Below, piece by piece: positions 15,730-28,232 of a stretch of DNA of 60,000 nt. The position numbers and the translations under genes were made by a program. The notes under the pieces are model-generated. The model did no database searches. It was not told the DNA's origin and was given only the letters and a program-made list of their open reading frames with translations. Within the stretch, counting starts at the first letter, position 1, and each line of letters begins with the position of its first letter. This DNA is from Strigamia acuminata (Eukaryota > Arthropoda > Chilopoda > Geophilomorpha > Linotaeniidae), in contig OX442321.1 of assembly GCA_949358305.1 (NCBI GenBank), positions 436,001 through 496,000 of the forward strand. The letters are read 5' to 3'.

Positions 15730-17551
15730 GTTCTGGCGGACCTCGAAGTTGGCCTGGATTGGTCCTGCAAAACGCAGAATTGTATCCAATTGGACGTCAC
15801 GTCGCTCTCTCGTTCCATCTCTCTTTCTCTCATTCTCTCATTCTTTCTTTCATTCTCTCTCTCTTTCTTTCTTTTTAGAATTCTCACCTGTCTGTCTACG
15901 TCTGCATCTATCTGTCCTCTCCTTGCACTTGTTGACTCGCAATACTTGTTCAGTTGCGCTACAACTATTCGATCCCACGATGCTCTCTCTCTCTTATATA
16001 ATAGTTTGCCCATCCAATTGCACTTATCGCTGATAAACATGCAAATGAAAAGAGAAAAAAATTATTTTCTTTTTAATTTTTTCTCTTCTTTTTCTACAAA
16101 ATGTTTACACATTAGCCGCTTTCGATTACAAGTTGGCTGACGTAAGTGCGATTGATTCATTCACCTCTGGGTGGATTTAGTGGAAATTGAGAGTAGCAAT
16201 TTGTTTGGTCTATCGAATGCAATCGAAAGAAATACGCGTAAATACGAAGAGAGAGAGAGAGAGAGAAGAGGAAAAAAGGTGATTAAGCTGAAATCTGGTT
16301 TTTGTTGAAATTGAGGTTAAATCGATTGACCCCGCAGGTAAACAGCTGGCGCGGAGGGAGCTTTCAGCTTTTAGTGGACCAGCACTTTCCAAAGTCCTAC
16401 ATTTTTAAGTGGACAACAGGCTTGGGTTGAGTCGAGCGAGGACTCGAGGTCGTTTACCTTTAGGCGCTGCTAGTGCTAACTGCTTCCTGCGCTGCTCGGT
16501 CTGCACCGCGCCGCGTCGCCCCGCGCCGCCCCGCCCCGCCCCGGCGTTCAACGCACAAAGGGTTGATCAAAGGTGCAAATATCAAGGTCAGTGTGTTCGA
16601 GGAAAATCTAGGCCATTCACCCATTCCATTAATCCGCAATATTTTATTGTATTATCGCATTTTTGGAAGAAAAAAAAACAAAAACAAAAAAAAAATTTAA
16701 AATTTTTTAAATGAAAAATCTTTTTAAAATGAAATTTATTTATTGATATTGAGCATGAGGGGCAGCGCACTAATTCAAATGACTCATGACACCGAGGCAC
16801 ACTGGCCGGAATAACATGACTGATGGATGGAGAAAATTAGAAGAAAGTTTCACTTTTTTCCTTCCCCGTTCAGTACGAATTATTGCTGCCCTTGTTTTAC
16901 TAATAACACGTGTTTCGTTACGGAATGAACTCTCCGTCGGAATTTATACGATAAACGGAGATTGACATCACTCACAAGTCAATCACGAGTTTATCACCTA
17001 GGAAAATACAAACACTCAAAAAAATTGATTTCATTGATTGATTTTATTTGATTTTTTGATTTTCTTGCTGCTTAATGCCCAATCAGCTTCTCGATCTGTC
17101 AACATAATGATAATCGTCGACTAATATCCATATTTATGTTTAAAAATAAAGATATAATTACTATAAAAGCGATGCGAGTAAATACTAGAGCTTGAAATGG
17201 AAATCGTATATTTAAATCAAGTGACTTTAACTCTTATCTGGTGGGGAAAAATGAAATAAAGGAAAAGAGAATAATTACAAAAAAGTGCCAGGTGGATTTT
17301 AAGTTCTGCTTGAGTTGTTAATAAAATTAATTTTTTCTTTGTGTGTGCCGGGGATCCATAATGTTTCATGACAGGTGAAAATGTGTTCGTTTCACGTGCA
17401 GATGGTTCATTTGTCGGTTCTTATGCAGTTCGATGACCTTATTAGAAGGGGTTTCTTTCTCAGTCGCACAAAAAATTAATGAAGAATACAAAAAATGAGA
17501 AAATAAAATGTGTACCCAATTTTTTTTTTTAAATAAAATTTTTTTTTTAAT

Positions 17552-17590
<39 letters not shown>

Positions 17591-18334
17591 TTTTTTTTAT
17601 GACGTTAAAATAGGTACCAGGGGTATTGACCCAATGTCAATGTTCGAGATATACATAACGGTCTTTTATTATGTTTTTTTTTTTTTTTTTTTACATTTTT
17701 TACCCATAAAGATAGTTACAAAGAGAGAAAAAAGACAAAATTTTCAAGCCTTGACCTCAATTTCAAATAGAAGAATCAATTTTATCAGATAAATAAATAG
17801 TTCCCCTTCACATAGAATAGATATGTTTCTAAAAAAAAAATTTAAATTAAAAAATTAAAAAAAAAAAAAAACACGAAATTCAACTTTAATGAAATTACAT
17901 TTAATTTAATTAAAAAGAAGAAGAAGAAAAAAAATCAAACTTATTTGTTATCTTTTCCACGATAACCTTTTATGAAAACAAATACGATTCGAAGATATAA
18001 ACACCATTTCTTATCGCTTCATTTAAATAAAATAAAAAACAAAAAAAAGCATTTCAAACTCCTCGCGTTGTTAACGAGAAAAACTCTGGTTAAAGAAAAA
18101 AAGAAGAAAAAGAAAAAAAAGTCCTCGACGAATTTTCGCATATTATCTCAAGGACATAATTCTTGGTGATAAGTTTATAGTGGTTTTGTACTGGCCTTGA
18201 CTCGGTGCCCCATTCACTCGCTCATTCGCTCGCTCCATCTGCCGGTGGCTCGCGACCGCGCTGGCATTGCGGTCGAGCGCCCCGATCCGCACGCGGGGGT
18301 TGCTTTTGCCATTCTCCCATTTTCCCATTCCGTC
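15730..18334. other. Intergenic region between GMC gene and tachykinin-type receptor
   Basis: No gene was recognised. It contains a long CT-rich microsatellite (about 15810-15880), (GA)n at 16246-16266, a GC-rich patch with tandem CCCCGCCCC boxes (about 16511-16545) that looks like a promoter element without an obvious partner gene, and homopolymer T tracts (about 17549-17587 and 17672-17692). Confidence 0.55.
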
Positions 18335-20802
18335 TTAATCTTTGGCGAGGGCATGGAGGGGCACGACGACGGTGCCGTTGCGGGGCGAATAAGAACAACT
18401 GTATCTTAACGTCGTGCCGCGTCGACGATCCGACAACGAATCGTCGGCACGGTCGTGCGAGCAGCAAAAGGCGCGTTTAAAACCGCGTCGGAATCTGTGG
18501 AAAACAATTTGGTTTGACAATTAAAGAGTGATAAGATTGTATTGACATTTCACCTCGAGTTCATCCAGCAGTAGATGATTGGGTTGTACATGCTGTTGCT
18601 CATGGCGAGCCAGTAGATGGCCAGATACACTTGCTGGATGTAAGTGGCTTCGGTCACTTCTCTGTGGTGGTAAGTGACGATGAAATAGATGTGGAACGGG
18701 AGCCAGCAAACGGCGAAAATTATCACCACCACTATCATCATTTTCACCACCTGAAAATGTGCAAATTTGCAAATAATAAGTTTGGATTTGCGACTTTGAA
18801 ATTCGCACGCACTCTTCTCTTGGAGCGAATGTTTTCCGTTTGTTTTGCTGTGTTTTCGCCGATGCTTCGACTCGCCCACAATTTCATCCCGACTCGAGTG
18901 TACGTGAAGCACATGCACGTAATGGGCAAGAAATAGGTGATGATCATCAGCATCACGTTGTAACTAATTAATGAATGGACGGAAGGAAGGAAAAACACAA
19001 GATAAAAAAATAAAAAATACAAAGAAAAAAATGTTGTCAGTTTCAGAAATGCGTCGCTTTTTTTTTTCTTCTCTTTTTCTCGAGGACCCCGAGTGAATTG
19101 ATGAAACGTGTTTCCTTTCCAGATTCTTGAGAAAAGCAAAAGAGCTTTTTTTTTTTTTCTTTCATTTTTTTTTCTTTCCTCTCTATCAAAAGATTCCCAC
19201 ACGAGGACCTAATTCAATTTCGTTTTTTTTTTTTCGCCCAAAATTGAAACACGAGTGGAAAATCAAATAAGTCGCATTTATGCCTTCGTAGTGTCAATTA
19301 ATTTCACCTTCATCTGCTTCTGCTTGTCGGAGGGAAAAGTGTAAATGGCCGAAACAGCAGAACGAAGCAATTGGAGAAATTTAGCGGTGCAATAATGAAA
19401 TGATCCCCGCTGAGCATCGAACTAATTTAATGCTTGTTTCATTTAATTAAATCCAAATATACCCCGAAATACACAGAATATGAATAAATCAGAAATAAAA
19501 GAAAATTCAAAAATAAAAAAAATAAAAATAAAAATAAAAAATTCAAAATGTTTTGCGAGTCGGTTAGCAAGAATCGTTCGCTGGATTACGTGATGACACG
19601 CATCGTGGCACATTGTCAGGCATGACCACGAGTTTGCACTTGAAAGTATTAAAATGCGATCATTTATTATCGAGTTAACGTGACATTTGAGCGCGCATAA
19701 AAACGCTCGTCAGTCAACGCGACACGACCGATGCTAGTTAGTATGTGTCGCTTTTTCGTCACGATGTGCAACTTTTAATTATTATTACAGCCCTTCCTTC
19801 CCTTCCCTTCCCATTCCTTTCCTTCGCTTCGCTTCGTTTCGTTGCCATTTGCATTAAGATTTTAAAGAGCCTACAGCGAGAGAGAGCGCATCTTGTTAAC
19901 GAGCAGCGTAAATATTGCAACAATTAAGGTCTACCAATAATTGACATTAGTTTTAGAAAGTTCTTACATGTACTCCTGGTTGCTCTGCGTCATCGGACCG
20001 TCGGGCCACAGAGTGAAGCAAATACGTCGCGATTGACCGCTGGGGAAATATTCCGTCTTGGTGGTCGTGAAAAGCAGGTTGGGCAACGAGAGGAGCGCAC
20101 TCACCACCCAAATGCTCAGCCCGATGCTGATGGTGGTGATTCGAGACATTCGGGGCTTTAAAGGCGACATTATGGCGATATATCTGCAAACACACAGCAC
20201 ACCCACAGAATTACACAACACACTTTGCGAGCCGTTCTAAATCACAATTCCCGAAACCAACACCAACGGTTGCCATGCCAACTCAATAAATTACCCGCTA
20301 AACGGAGTAAATGCCTCGAAATAGGCCGTGAATTAACGAAAAAAAATGCTGAAATAGCGTACCTGTCGACGCTGATGGCAACTAAAGTGAAGACGCTCGC
20401 CGCGATCGAGAGAACGGATAAAAAGTTGGTGGTTTTGCAGAGCGCGTGCCCGAACGGCCAATCGTAGTTGAGCATGTAGATGAAGTTGAAGATGACATTG
20501 ACCGTGGACACGAGCACGTCGGCCACCGACAAGTTGACCAGAAAGTAGTTTGTCACGGTGCGCATCCGCCGGTCCTCCAACACGACCCAGATGACGACGA
20601 TGTTACCGCCCGTGGCCACCACCACGATGACCGCGAACACCAGCGTCCAGAGCACTTGCTGCCAAACTGCTTGCACGAATTGGTTTTCGTCGTAGACGGT
20701 GGAATTCCAGTCGGCCGCCGCCGACGCCGACGCCGACGACTCCGCGCGCACTTGTCCGCAGTAGTCCGCGTAGCGAGCAGACTCGTTGCTCGCGCACTCC
20801 AT
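18335..20802 (-). CDS. TkR99D: Tachykinin-like peptide receptor (TkR99D type GPCR)
   Basis: Five minus-strand exons (20363-20802, 19968-20183, 18813-18963, 18554-18750, 18335-18494) join in frame to 387 residues. All seven membrane segments are visible. Landmarks are GNIVVIWVV in TM1, [19 protein letters not shown] in TM2, [10 protein letters not shown] before TM3, the DRY motif in [26 protein letters not shown] in TM5, [20 protein letters not shown] then WLPF in TM6, and [20 protein letters not shown] in TM7. These match Drosophila TkR99D nearly word for word. The protein is a plasma-membrane receptor coupled to Gq/cAMP pathways for tachykinin-related neuropeptides. The extracellular N-terminus carries glycosylation sites (NES, NST). 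The C-terminal tail is short and has a CC pair for palmitoylation. I started at ATG 20802. Confidence 0.95.
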
Positions 20803-22026
20803 CACTCGATCAGTTCGACTGCACAACCGCCACCCCCGTTGGCCGCAGTGTGCTCCTCCGATTCGCCACACCAACACCAACTTGTTAACGTCTCGCTACT
20901 CGCTCTCGCTCCCGCTCCCGCCGATTGTCCCGACTCCATTTACTTCGCTTACTTAATTGATTTGTCCGATTCGATTGATTTGAATGGACTCGGCGCGCGT
21001 ACGATAAATTAATTTATAACTATCGCGTTTTGGTAAAAGGCAAATTGCGCGCTCGCCAGACGTTCGGCGGCCCGTGGCGCCAGCATTTCGCCCTAATCTA
21101 ATCTGTTGCGGACAAGACACATGCCAACTGCATGGGCAACTGGCAAAATGATGACCAACTGCATATCGACGCACCTGTCACTCTCACGCGTGCACATCTA
21201 CATTTGCACTAATGTATTATTTATTATCGGCAAAAAACGTGTTCAATTTTCTCTTTTTGCGCCAACTGACTCCCTCCCGTCACTTGTAAACAGAAAGTAA
21301 GTGCGCTTTTCTTCTTTTTTTTGCATTTGCATCTAAAAGCTAAGTGCTCGCAAAAAAACAATAAAAAAACGTATCATCATTTATTTAACCGTTTCTCTTT
21401 TTTTCGCTTCAGCCTCAGTTTCAGTTCCGGTCCCTGAGCTGCGCGCATTAATTTAGACAAACTTATTTCTCATTTTAGTGTCATTAAAGGGTAAATTTAA
21501 GAATACTCTTTTATTATTACTCTCTCCACTGCCATCATCCCAACTCCCGACCTAAATATATATATATTTATCGCCATCGCAACAGTCTACGCCCCGAAAA
21601 TTGCACGTTCGCCACGCTTCAGTATCTGCCTCGAGTTTGCACCGCAGTCTCTCTCACTCTCTCACTCCTTCAGACTCATTCACTCTCTCTCTCTCAATTT
21701 TAATATCGATCTAACCTGTGATACCCTCCGCATTCCAACGAGAGAGAGATAGATATACCACCTGCAACGTCCTTTCTCTTCACTACCCATTTGTAACTAA
21801 ATAAAGAAATTGCAACGATATAGAAACCTTTTTGTTCCGTGAATAAGACGAATGCACGTTTTGCTCTCCCGTCTTTGCACATAAAATCTCCCGAGCATCT
21901 CGCAACTCACGAACTCCTTCGATTTGAAAACAAAAAATTAGAATAAAATAAGAGGACAGCAACGCGTGTTATTTTCTGATTTAACAATTTCTTTATTGAT
22001 TTCTGATGCGTTTGGTTAAATTGTAG

Positions 22027-22396
22027 GTACATTCTGAGACGAAGAGTGAAACCATCCTTAAGGATGTTAAGAATTAAGATGGACGAGCGAAACCTGATGT
22101 ACTTAGCCTCGGTCGAGTGGTGAGTAGGAATTTAGGGAATTTTCATTTCACTTTGGATCCGCAATTGCCGATAGGGCTCTGCTCCATTACACAGACATTT
22201 AAAAACGAATTTCTTTTTTCAAGCACCGGCAGAGAAAAATCAATTTCTCTTATCGCATTTATAATTGAATCAAAATAAGACATTATCTCCACTCTCTTCT
22301 CCTTTCAAGGTGCCAAAGGAATTTGCAATTCAGGCGCGAAAGAGAAGGAAATATGTACAGATTGTACAGCGAGGTCGCTGTATGGATTTAGCGCAG
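22027..22396 (+). other. Weak candidate two-exon small coding transcript
   Basis: A possible exon starts after an acceptor at 22026. It contains the frame MDERNLMYLASVE and ends at a strong GTGAGT donor near 22122. A pyrimidine-rich acceptor (CTTTCAAG, about 22310) would continue the same frame with WCQRNLQFRREREGNMYRLY and stop about eight codons later, giving about 42 residues. The splice signals are good, but I know no homolog and the peptide is short, so a non-coding transcript is as likely. Confidence 0.2.
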
Positions 22397-23959
22397 TCGC
22401 GATGTCAAACGTCGAGACTCGAGAGACTTATAAAACATCACAAGAAAAAGATAAGAACACTGTCAAGTAATTGATAATTCATTACGACACCACCATTTTT
22501 ATTCATGTTATTTTATTTATGTAATAAAACAAGCCACAGATGCAACAACCATTCGTCAACGCGGATTGGCAAATTTCTCAGCACCTGTCAAGCAAAAGAA
22601 AAACACAGTTGGCAATTAGATCGATTATCGTTGCACCTCAGTCTCATTGAGATCGAGAAAAAGGTGAAGGTGAAGGTGAAGGTGGCGAGCGAGTGTTGCC
22701 GTTATTGATTCGCGTTGCCTTATTTCAAGTTGAGCTCGAGCGCTTTTCTTATTTTCTTTTTTTCTCCCTTAGCAGGTTAAAGGAAAAAGGATAATCCCAT
22801 CCGCACAGCTTTAGTTTGTGCAACTCAAATGCCGTCCATTCATCATGGCTCGTCGTGCTGGTGTTGTGTGTCAATTAGAGTTTTCAATGTTCCGTCGTCT
22901 CGTATTCACCTTATTCTTATCATTGGAAGGAGAATAATGGAAATTGAAATTTCCAATTTTTTTTATAAGTTATCTGTAACCGCTGGATATTTATACTTTT
23001 TCCATGCGTAACGAGAAGCCATGTAAGCTTATGCATGTCGCTAATAAACATTTTCTAGAGGGAAATGAAAAAATATTTAAAAAAAAAACACCCACAACTA
23101 GGTTTCGCATATGCACTTTTCTTGGAAAAGAAATTTTTACTTTTCTTAGAGCTGATCAATTTAATTTAAGTGACATTCAAGAGACTCGAGTTTCGTCGTT
23201 TATTTCAGCTGCAGAAGCAGAAGCAGAATATCCGATTCCCGTCAGGTGATTAAATTCAAAACATACTATAATAGTACTTGTATTACAGCAAATACGTTTC
23301 ATTGAGCTTCCGTGTCATCGTTGTGGCAACAATCTACGTCTATAAATCTCTTCATTTTTTTAAAAAGCAAATTACAAAATAAAAACTAGCAATGTCAGCG
23401 CCGCGATAAAAATATTTTCATTTGAAATTTGACAAACGGAACGAAAAAATGGCGGTCGTAGGTTCAAAGAAAACGATAAGAAGCGAAATGAGTGGAGTCG
23501 AGTCGGTGAGCAATCAATGAACATGAAAACTAAATCGGCTTTGACGTGAAAATGCAACTACGGCAATTAGTAAATATGACAAACGAGTTGTGTGCGTTGG
23601 CAATCTCCATTTGATCCAAAACGACATTCACACGGTTTTAGGCGACTTTGCTAAACTGCGTGCACTGATTGAAATTCATCCTGTACAAATTAATCCCAAT
23701 TGAATACATGAGCTCAAATTTAGATTGCGAGCAAATGCGGACTTAAAAATTTAGAATTTTTTTTCAAAATTACAAGTTAGTTCAATATATTTTTACTTAC
23801 AACAGAATTTAATACGTGCGAATTTTACTCTAATCATTTCTATTTACTACTACGGACGGGCGAGCCGAGGCTTAGAACGAATCGCAAAGTACACGAGAAA
23901 TCGGTTCGTTTGTAATATTGTATCAATTTTTTTAAAAACTTTTATCAACATTTTTTAAC

Positions 23960-24240
23960 ACGATTGGCGTGAGTAGGCAAACTTACAAATCATTTTATAT
24001 GATATTGGATGAAAAAGAAGACATTAATAGGACATTTTGGCATACGCAGATTGACTTCCTACGCGATCCTCGGACGGTTGGTGGAATCATTAAAATGTAA
24101 GTAAATTCGACATGTGTCTAATGTGCGATGGAAAAGTTGCTGCTCACTTGATTTGAATTGATTGCGTGGGTGCGTTCACATACAGCCGGAAGTATATTCT
24201 GTACATTAACCGACATTTAGGACACGGAAGACTGAAGGTA
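23960..24240 (+). other. Weak candidate exon pair next to the foldback repeat
   Basis: One frame reads MILDEKEDINRTFWHTQIDF, then about 14 more residues, to donor GTAAGT at 24097. An acceptor CATACAG at about 24184 keeps the frame open (RKYILYINRHLGHGRLKVD, then stop). The donor is also the first six bases of the left inverted repeat. The family is not recognised; it may be remnant coding sequence of a mobile element. Confidence 0.2.
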
Positions 24241-24594
24241 GATTAGATTTTCAGGCAATTTTACTTAATTTATTCCTCATTATCCCTGTAAATAATAATT
24301 TGAAATTTAAAATTTGAGTTTAAGTGTAATAGTAGCTGCATTCAAAAACTCTAAAACGTATGCAAAACTCGTTTCGTGTTTCTACGTGACGTCATTCCCA
24401 TTGAATAACATGGGAATGTGTCTTTTTATTGCTCTCTGCCAGAGAGCAATAAAAAGAGTCTCTGCAGCTCTCTACGTGTATGTGGCAATAAACATCGTAA
24501 AATAAAATAAACCAATCAATCAATTCAAATCGAGGGAGCAGCAACATTTCTCCATCGCACATTACACATACAGCTTTATGTCGAATTTACTTAC
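24097..24594. repeat. Imperfect foldback element with about 70-bp inverted ends
   Basis: The left arm (24097-24164) starts GTAAGTAAATTCGACAT and includes AATGTGCGATGGA and GTTGCTGCTC. The right arm (24517-24594) is its imperfect reverse complement, ending GTCGAATTTACTTAC. Between them lie a perfect 17-bp hairpin (24422-24456) and a 9-bp hairpin (CATTCCCAT/ATGGGAATG, 24393-24418). No target duplication is visible, so it may be an old MITE or a non-mobile inverted duplication. Confidence 0.6.
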
Positions 24595-26103
24595 TACCGA
24601 TTTTTAACAATTGAAGCGAAGTAATACTAATTAATAGAGTTCCTAAATTTCACTGCGACGCCACAAAAATCCCTCGCACTCCGTAACGACCTTTTACTCG
24701 CGATCCCTCGCCTCAGTGAGAATTCTTGGCCGAAACTTACGTAACTCTTTCTTTCCCTTATCGCGCCTTTGGGCATTGCAACCAACTCCTGCGCGATATC
24801 CGTTCTTCTGTTTTCTCCTGCTCGAATGCACGATGCATTACCCACTGTAAACAAACATTTTCTCTCCAGTCAATGCACTCACTCCTCTTTGAGTGTTTAA
24901 ACAAATAAAACCGGAATGGGGCATCCAAATACAATTTAATCTAATCTTTTTTACGTTCAATAATCAACCGCAGAAACTTGTATTCCCTGCTGGCTGCTGC
25001 ATGTTGCCATCTGCTCTCGTGCTCTCGTGAACCCGCAACATTAAATACATAACATCAATTTAAAATCCCTCGTGCCGAAAGGCTAATAATCCAATGTCAT
25101 CAACACACTATTTTCAGAACTTTATTTCAAATGACTCGGTGAAAAATGATTGGCTAAGTTTCTATGTTCCCTAATTTAGGAGTTGGACTTACTCGGTTCA
25201 GTCTTTCCTTTTGTGAAGGTTCCATACTTCCATTCCCAGCACATTTCCACACCCGCATTGGTACATACAGCACAACAGCAGCTTGCTCCATTTCGACGTT
25301 GGCGCTACCTGTTGGGAAATCGAGACAACAAATTTAAACAAATGCATTTTAAAAATTAATCCGCAAAGTTCATCTCTCGGAAAAAACGAGAGACAAACAA
25401 CGAAATGCCAATTTTCTAATTTTTCACTTCATCGCATCAAATTAAAAAAAAAAATTAAAAAAAAAATGCAAAATGAAAAAGAAGACAAAAGACATGTGTT
25501 ATTAAAAAGCAAAACTGCCAGCGGGAAGACATTTAAATTAAAATAAACGCTCAAATAAAAAGGTGTAATTAATTTGCAAACTAAACGTTTTCTCGCAGCT
25601 TAACATCGTCATCAAGCAAATGACAAATGAAGCTATTACGCGCCTGACCAGACAGACGGGGTGAACGAGTTATCGCCTCCTCCCTTCCTTGCTCACTTCC
25701 TCCCTCCCTTCCAAGTGCCAACCAAGTGTCAATGTCGTGTTGTGTACAAACAAAAAACAAGGCCACGGGCCATTTATTTGGATGTTAGGATGTCGCCTTA
25801 ACCTCATTTTCTTGCCCTGCCCGTAATTTCCTCCCTCGAACTAGAATCGTCTCCAGAGATCAAAGAGTTACGGTGCCACGAGGATCATCAAAATACGCTC
25901 TATTGTGACGTCTTTTTACGACATTTGCTACCTTAATTTTTCCTCTTTTCCTCACATTTTCGCAAATTTGCAACATTTAAATTTCTTATTTAATTCAAAG
26001 ATCGGCAACTTGCGGCTCATTGAGTTCCTAACCGAACCAATTAATTATTGTCATCACGATTAATGAACGAGCTGCTGAAAGAAAAAGTGCGCTAACTACA
26101 TCG

Positions 26104-26117
26104 GTTGCCGTGGAAAC
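26104..26117. promoter_or_regulatory. Second strict X-box-like site
   Basis: GTTGCCGTGGAAAC fits the strict RFX palindrome half-sites. It lies about 170 bp upstream of the ATG of the low-complexity secreted protein. The role is unproven. Confidence 0.35.
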
Positions 26118-26214
26118 GAACACGGGTGACGACACATGCGCAATCGAAAAGGGGGACTAACCTAGTTTGCTAGTCCCCGATGCCCCGAGCCTAATTGAAC
26201 GAGCAAAACGAGTC

Positions 26215-26221
26215 TATAAAA
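26215..26221 (+). promoter_or_regulatory. TATA box of the secreted low-complexity protein gene
   Basis: TATAAAA lies 51 bp upstream of the ATG at 26273. A hairpin with perfect 8-bp arms GGGGACTA/TAGTCCCC lies at about 26153-26179, just upstream. Confidence 0.65.
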
Positions 26222-26272
26222 AGTCGATATTTCCGTTCGTATCATCACTCACAACTCGCATTTCAACACATC

Positions 26273-27039
26273 ATGACACAGGTAACACAAAAGCACAAAA
26301 ATACTCAACTCGACGTAAAACACATTCAATTCTCTTTTAGATTTGCGTTCCACTCGTCGTCGTCAGCGCACTGCTCCTCCAAACCGACGCTTTCTTCCTC
26401 AAAGGATTGTTCTTAAAACCCTTCCTCCACATGATGCAACCCACCACCACACCCGACAGCACCACTTCCGCCTACACGTATCCGCCCGCACCCGTCTACC
26501 CAGCGATGCCGTCCGGCTACCCTGCATTTCCCGTCTTCCAAATGAGTTACGGAGGTTACGGAGGAGGAGGTGGGGGCGGCGGTTACGGGGGAGGGGGCAG
26601 CTACAATCCACCTCCGTACAATCCCCCATCGTACAATCCTCCCCCTTATGTAGCCCCTCCGTCCTACAATCCCCCTCCTTACGTGCCGCCGCCGCCGCCG
26701 CCGTGTCCCCCGTCGTACGACCAGAGCGCTTACTCGGGCTCTTTCAACGGTTTAAGCGGCTTAAGTGGCTTAAGTGGAGCTGGAGCCGGAGCCGGATCGT
26801 TGTCAGGATCAGTGCCAGGATCGTTGTCAGGATCGGGATTGAGCGGCGTCGGGGGACTGTCGGGCCTCCCACCCGCCCCCACTTACGAGTTAGTGTCGGG
26901 CACGAACCAAGGATTCAGTTCAGTGAGTGCGTCCAATTTGGCTCTTCCCTCTAGCGGCGGTTCGAGAAACGATTTGGATCAGAATTCGCTCGACTGGCCG
27001 CGAGTGGATCCGCGAAAACTCACCAAAGATGGGGTTTGA
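26273..27039 (+). CDS. Secreted Gly/Tyr/Pro/Ser-rich structural protein
   Basis: A nine-base first exon (ATGACACAG, 26273-26281) splices to 26341-27039, giving 235 residues. Residues 1-21 (MTQICVPLVVVSALLLQTDA) form a clear signal peptide. The mature chain is low complexity. It has a Gly-rich block (GGYGGGGGGGGYGGGGS), proline-tyrosine repeats built on YNPPPY and YVPPP, an SG-rich block (GLSGLSGLSGAGAGAGSLSG), and a more ordinary tail ending in a TKDGV motif. The minimal first exon and TATA promoter are typical of arthropod cuticle, silk, chorion and adhesive proteins. It has no chitin-binding RR consensus, so I do not assign it to a cuticle family. It may be lineage-specific. A poly(A) signal AATAAA lies at about 27180. 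Confidence 0.8.
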
Positions 27040-28232
27040 CGTCACGTTCATCGACGCCTCAGACTTTGGTCGGTCACTTTACAAGAGTAGTGTAAATATT
27101 TTTTTTAGAACTTTGTATAAACATTGAGTGAGACACAAAAACAACAATTTTCGAATTTTTCTCTTTTAAAGTTGATGCCAATAAACGTGTGCAAACACTG
27201 CAAACCCTTTATCTTGAGCCGAATTTTCTTTCTTTTTTTCATTTCTCTCTTTATTTCTTTTGTCGTTACGACTTGGAACCGGTAGATGGCACTATAGTGC
27301 ACGGTCGTTCACCTGCTTTATGCGTTTGTGTGTGTTTTACTGCTGGTCACGTCCAAATTGTCGTCACTCCTTAATGTAAACTTATGGAAATGTATTTATA
27401 CCAGACAGTTTTAGCAAAAGTTTGAGCACCGCACTGAACAAATTGAATAAATATAAATAGCGGTATTCGATTTTTTTTCTTTTTTAACTTTGGTCAGGTG
27501 TCAGGTATTGATTTGAATGGGAAGAAGCGTCCATATCGATTTTTGTTCCCCCCGAATTACAGACTACTATTTCTTTTTCTTGATTTATTATTTAGGAAAT
27601 TTGCCGCACGGTGTCAGCCGATGCTAAGAATGAATAAACTTCAACTTTACATAATCAAATAAACGATTTACCTTATTTGGTTCGGCTGCAATTACACTCG
27701 AAACGAGAACATAAATTGCAAATTAAATGATTAGAATGATAAAAAGGTCTAAAATCATCACCGAAAACGGAAAAGCGAAGAAGAAAAAAAAAAAAGAAAA
27801 AAGAAAAAAAAAAGTTTGGCAAATGCAAAATGCAAGAATTTGATTTGGGTTTGGCGCCATCGAGTCTGGCCAATCAATCAATCATTCATTCACTCACTCA
27901 CATTGTCAGTCGCCAATTGGAGAAATTCGATAAATACTCGTGTGTATAAATAGTTGATCATAATTGACGATTGGAAAAGATTCAAGGTTGGCTCCACGCT
28001 GCAATTAAATGGCGCCTAGTCTGAATTCACACCTGTAATTAAGCCATCGCGCATCGGGCAGCGACAAATTACGACTTGATTAAAGCGACGAGCTAAACTT
28101 TACTCGTCCAATAGCGCCGAGCGATTGGTGTCCGCGCCAGGTGACCCCCTCGGGCGATGGGTGATTAACAACAACACAAACCACTAAGCCAAAGTGTCAT
28201 CGTCCAGACTTACACACGTCCACTGTCCACTC
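27040..28232. other. Intergenic region before the pinhead-like gene
   Basis: No gene is visible. It includes the 3'UTR of the preceding gene, an A-rich tract at about 27778-27815, and a TATAAATAG motif near 27943, which could serve a promoter about 290 bp before the next ATG. Confidence 0.5.

Larger units (their letters stand above)
20803..26214. other. Gene-poor region of about 5.4 kb
   Basis: No recognised gene was found. It probably includes the 5'UTR and promoter of the receptor on its left. It holds CT-rich runs (about 21645-21700), a foldback repeat at 24097-24594, and two weak two-exon candidates at 22027 and 24000 listed separately. Confidence 0.5.

Noticed and set aside
15698-16140. 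Ser/Leu/Phe-rich open frames
   Set aside because: They are translations of a CT-rich microsatellite.
18893-19202. Long minus-strand open frame upstream of receptor exon 3
   Set aside because: It is read-through of the 1-kb intron; the conserved receptor frame requires the acceptor at 18964.
20446-21012. Plus-strand 188-codon frame opposite the receptor
   Set aside because: It is antisense to the conserved first receptor exon, has biased composition and no family.
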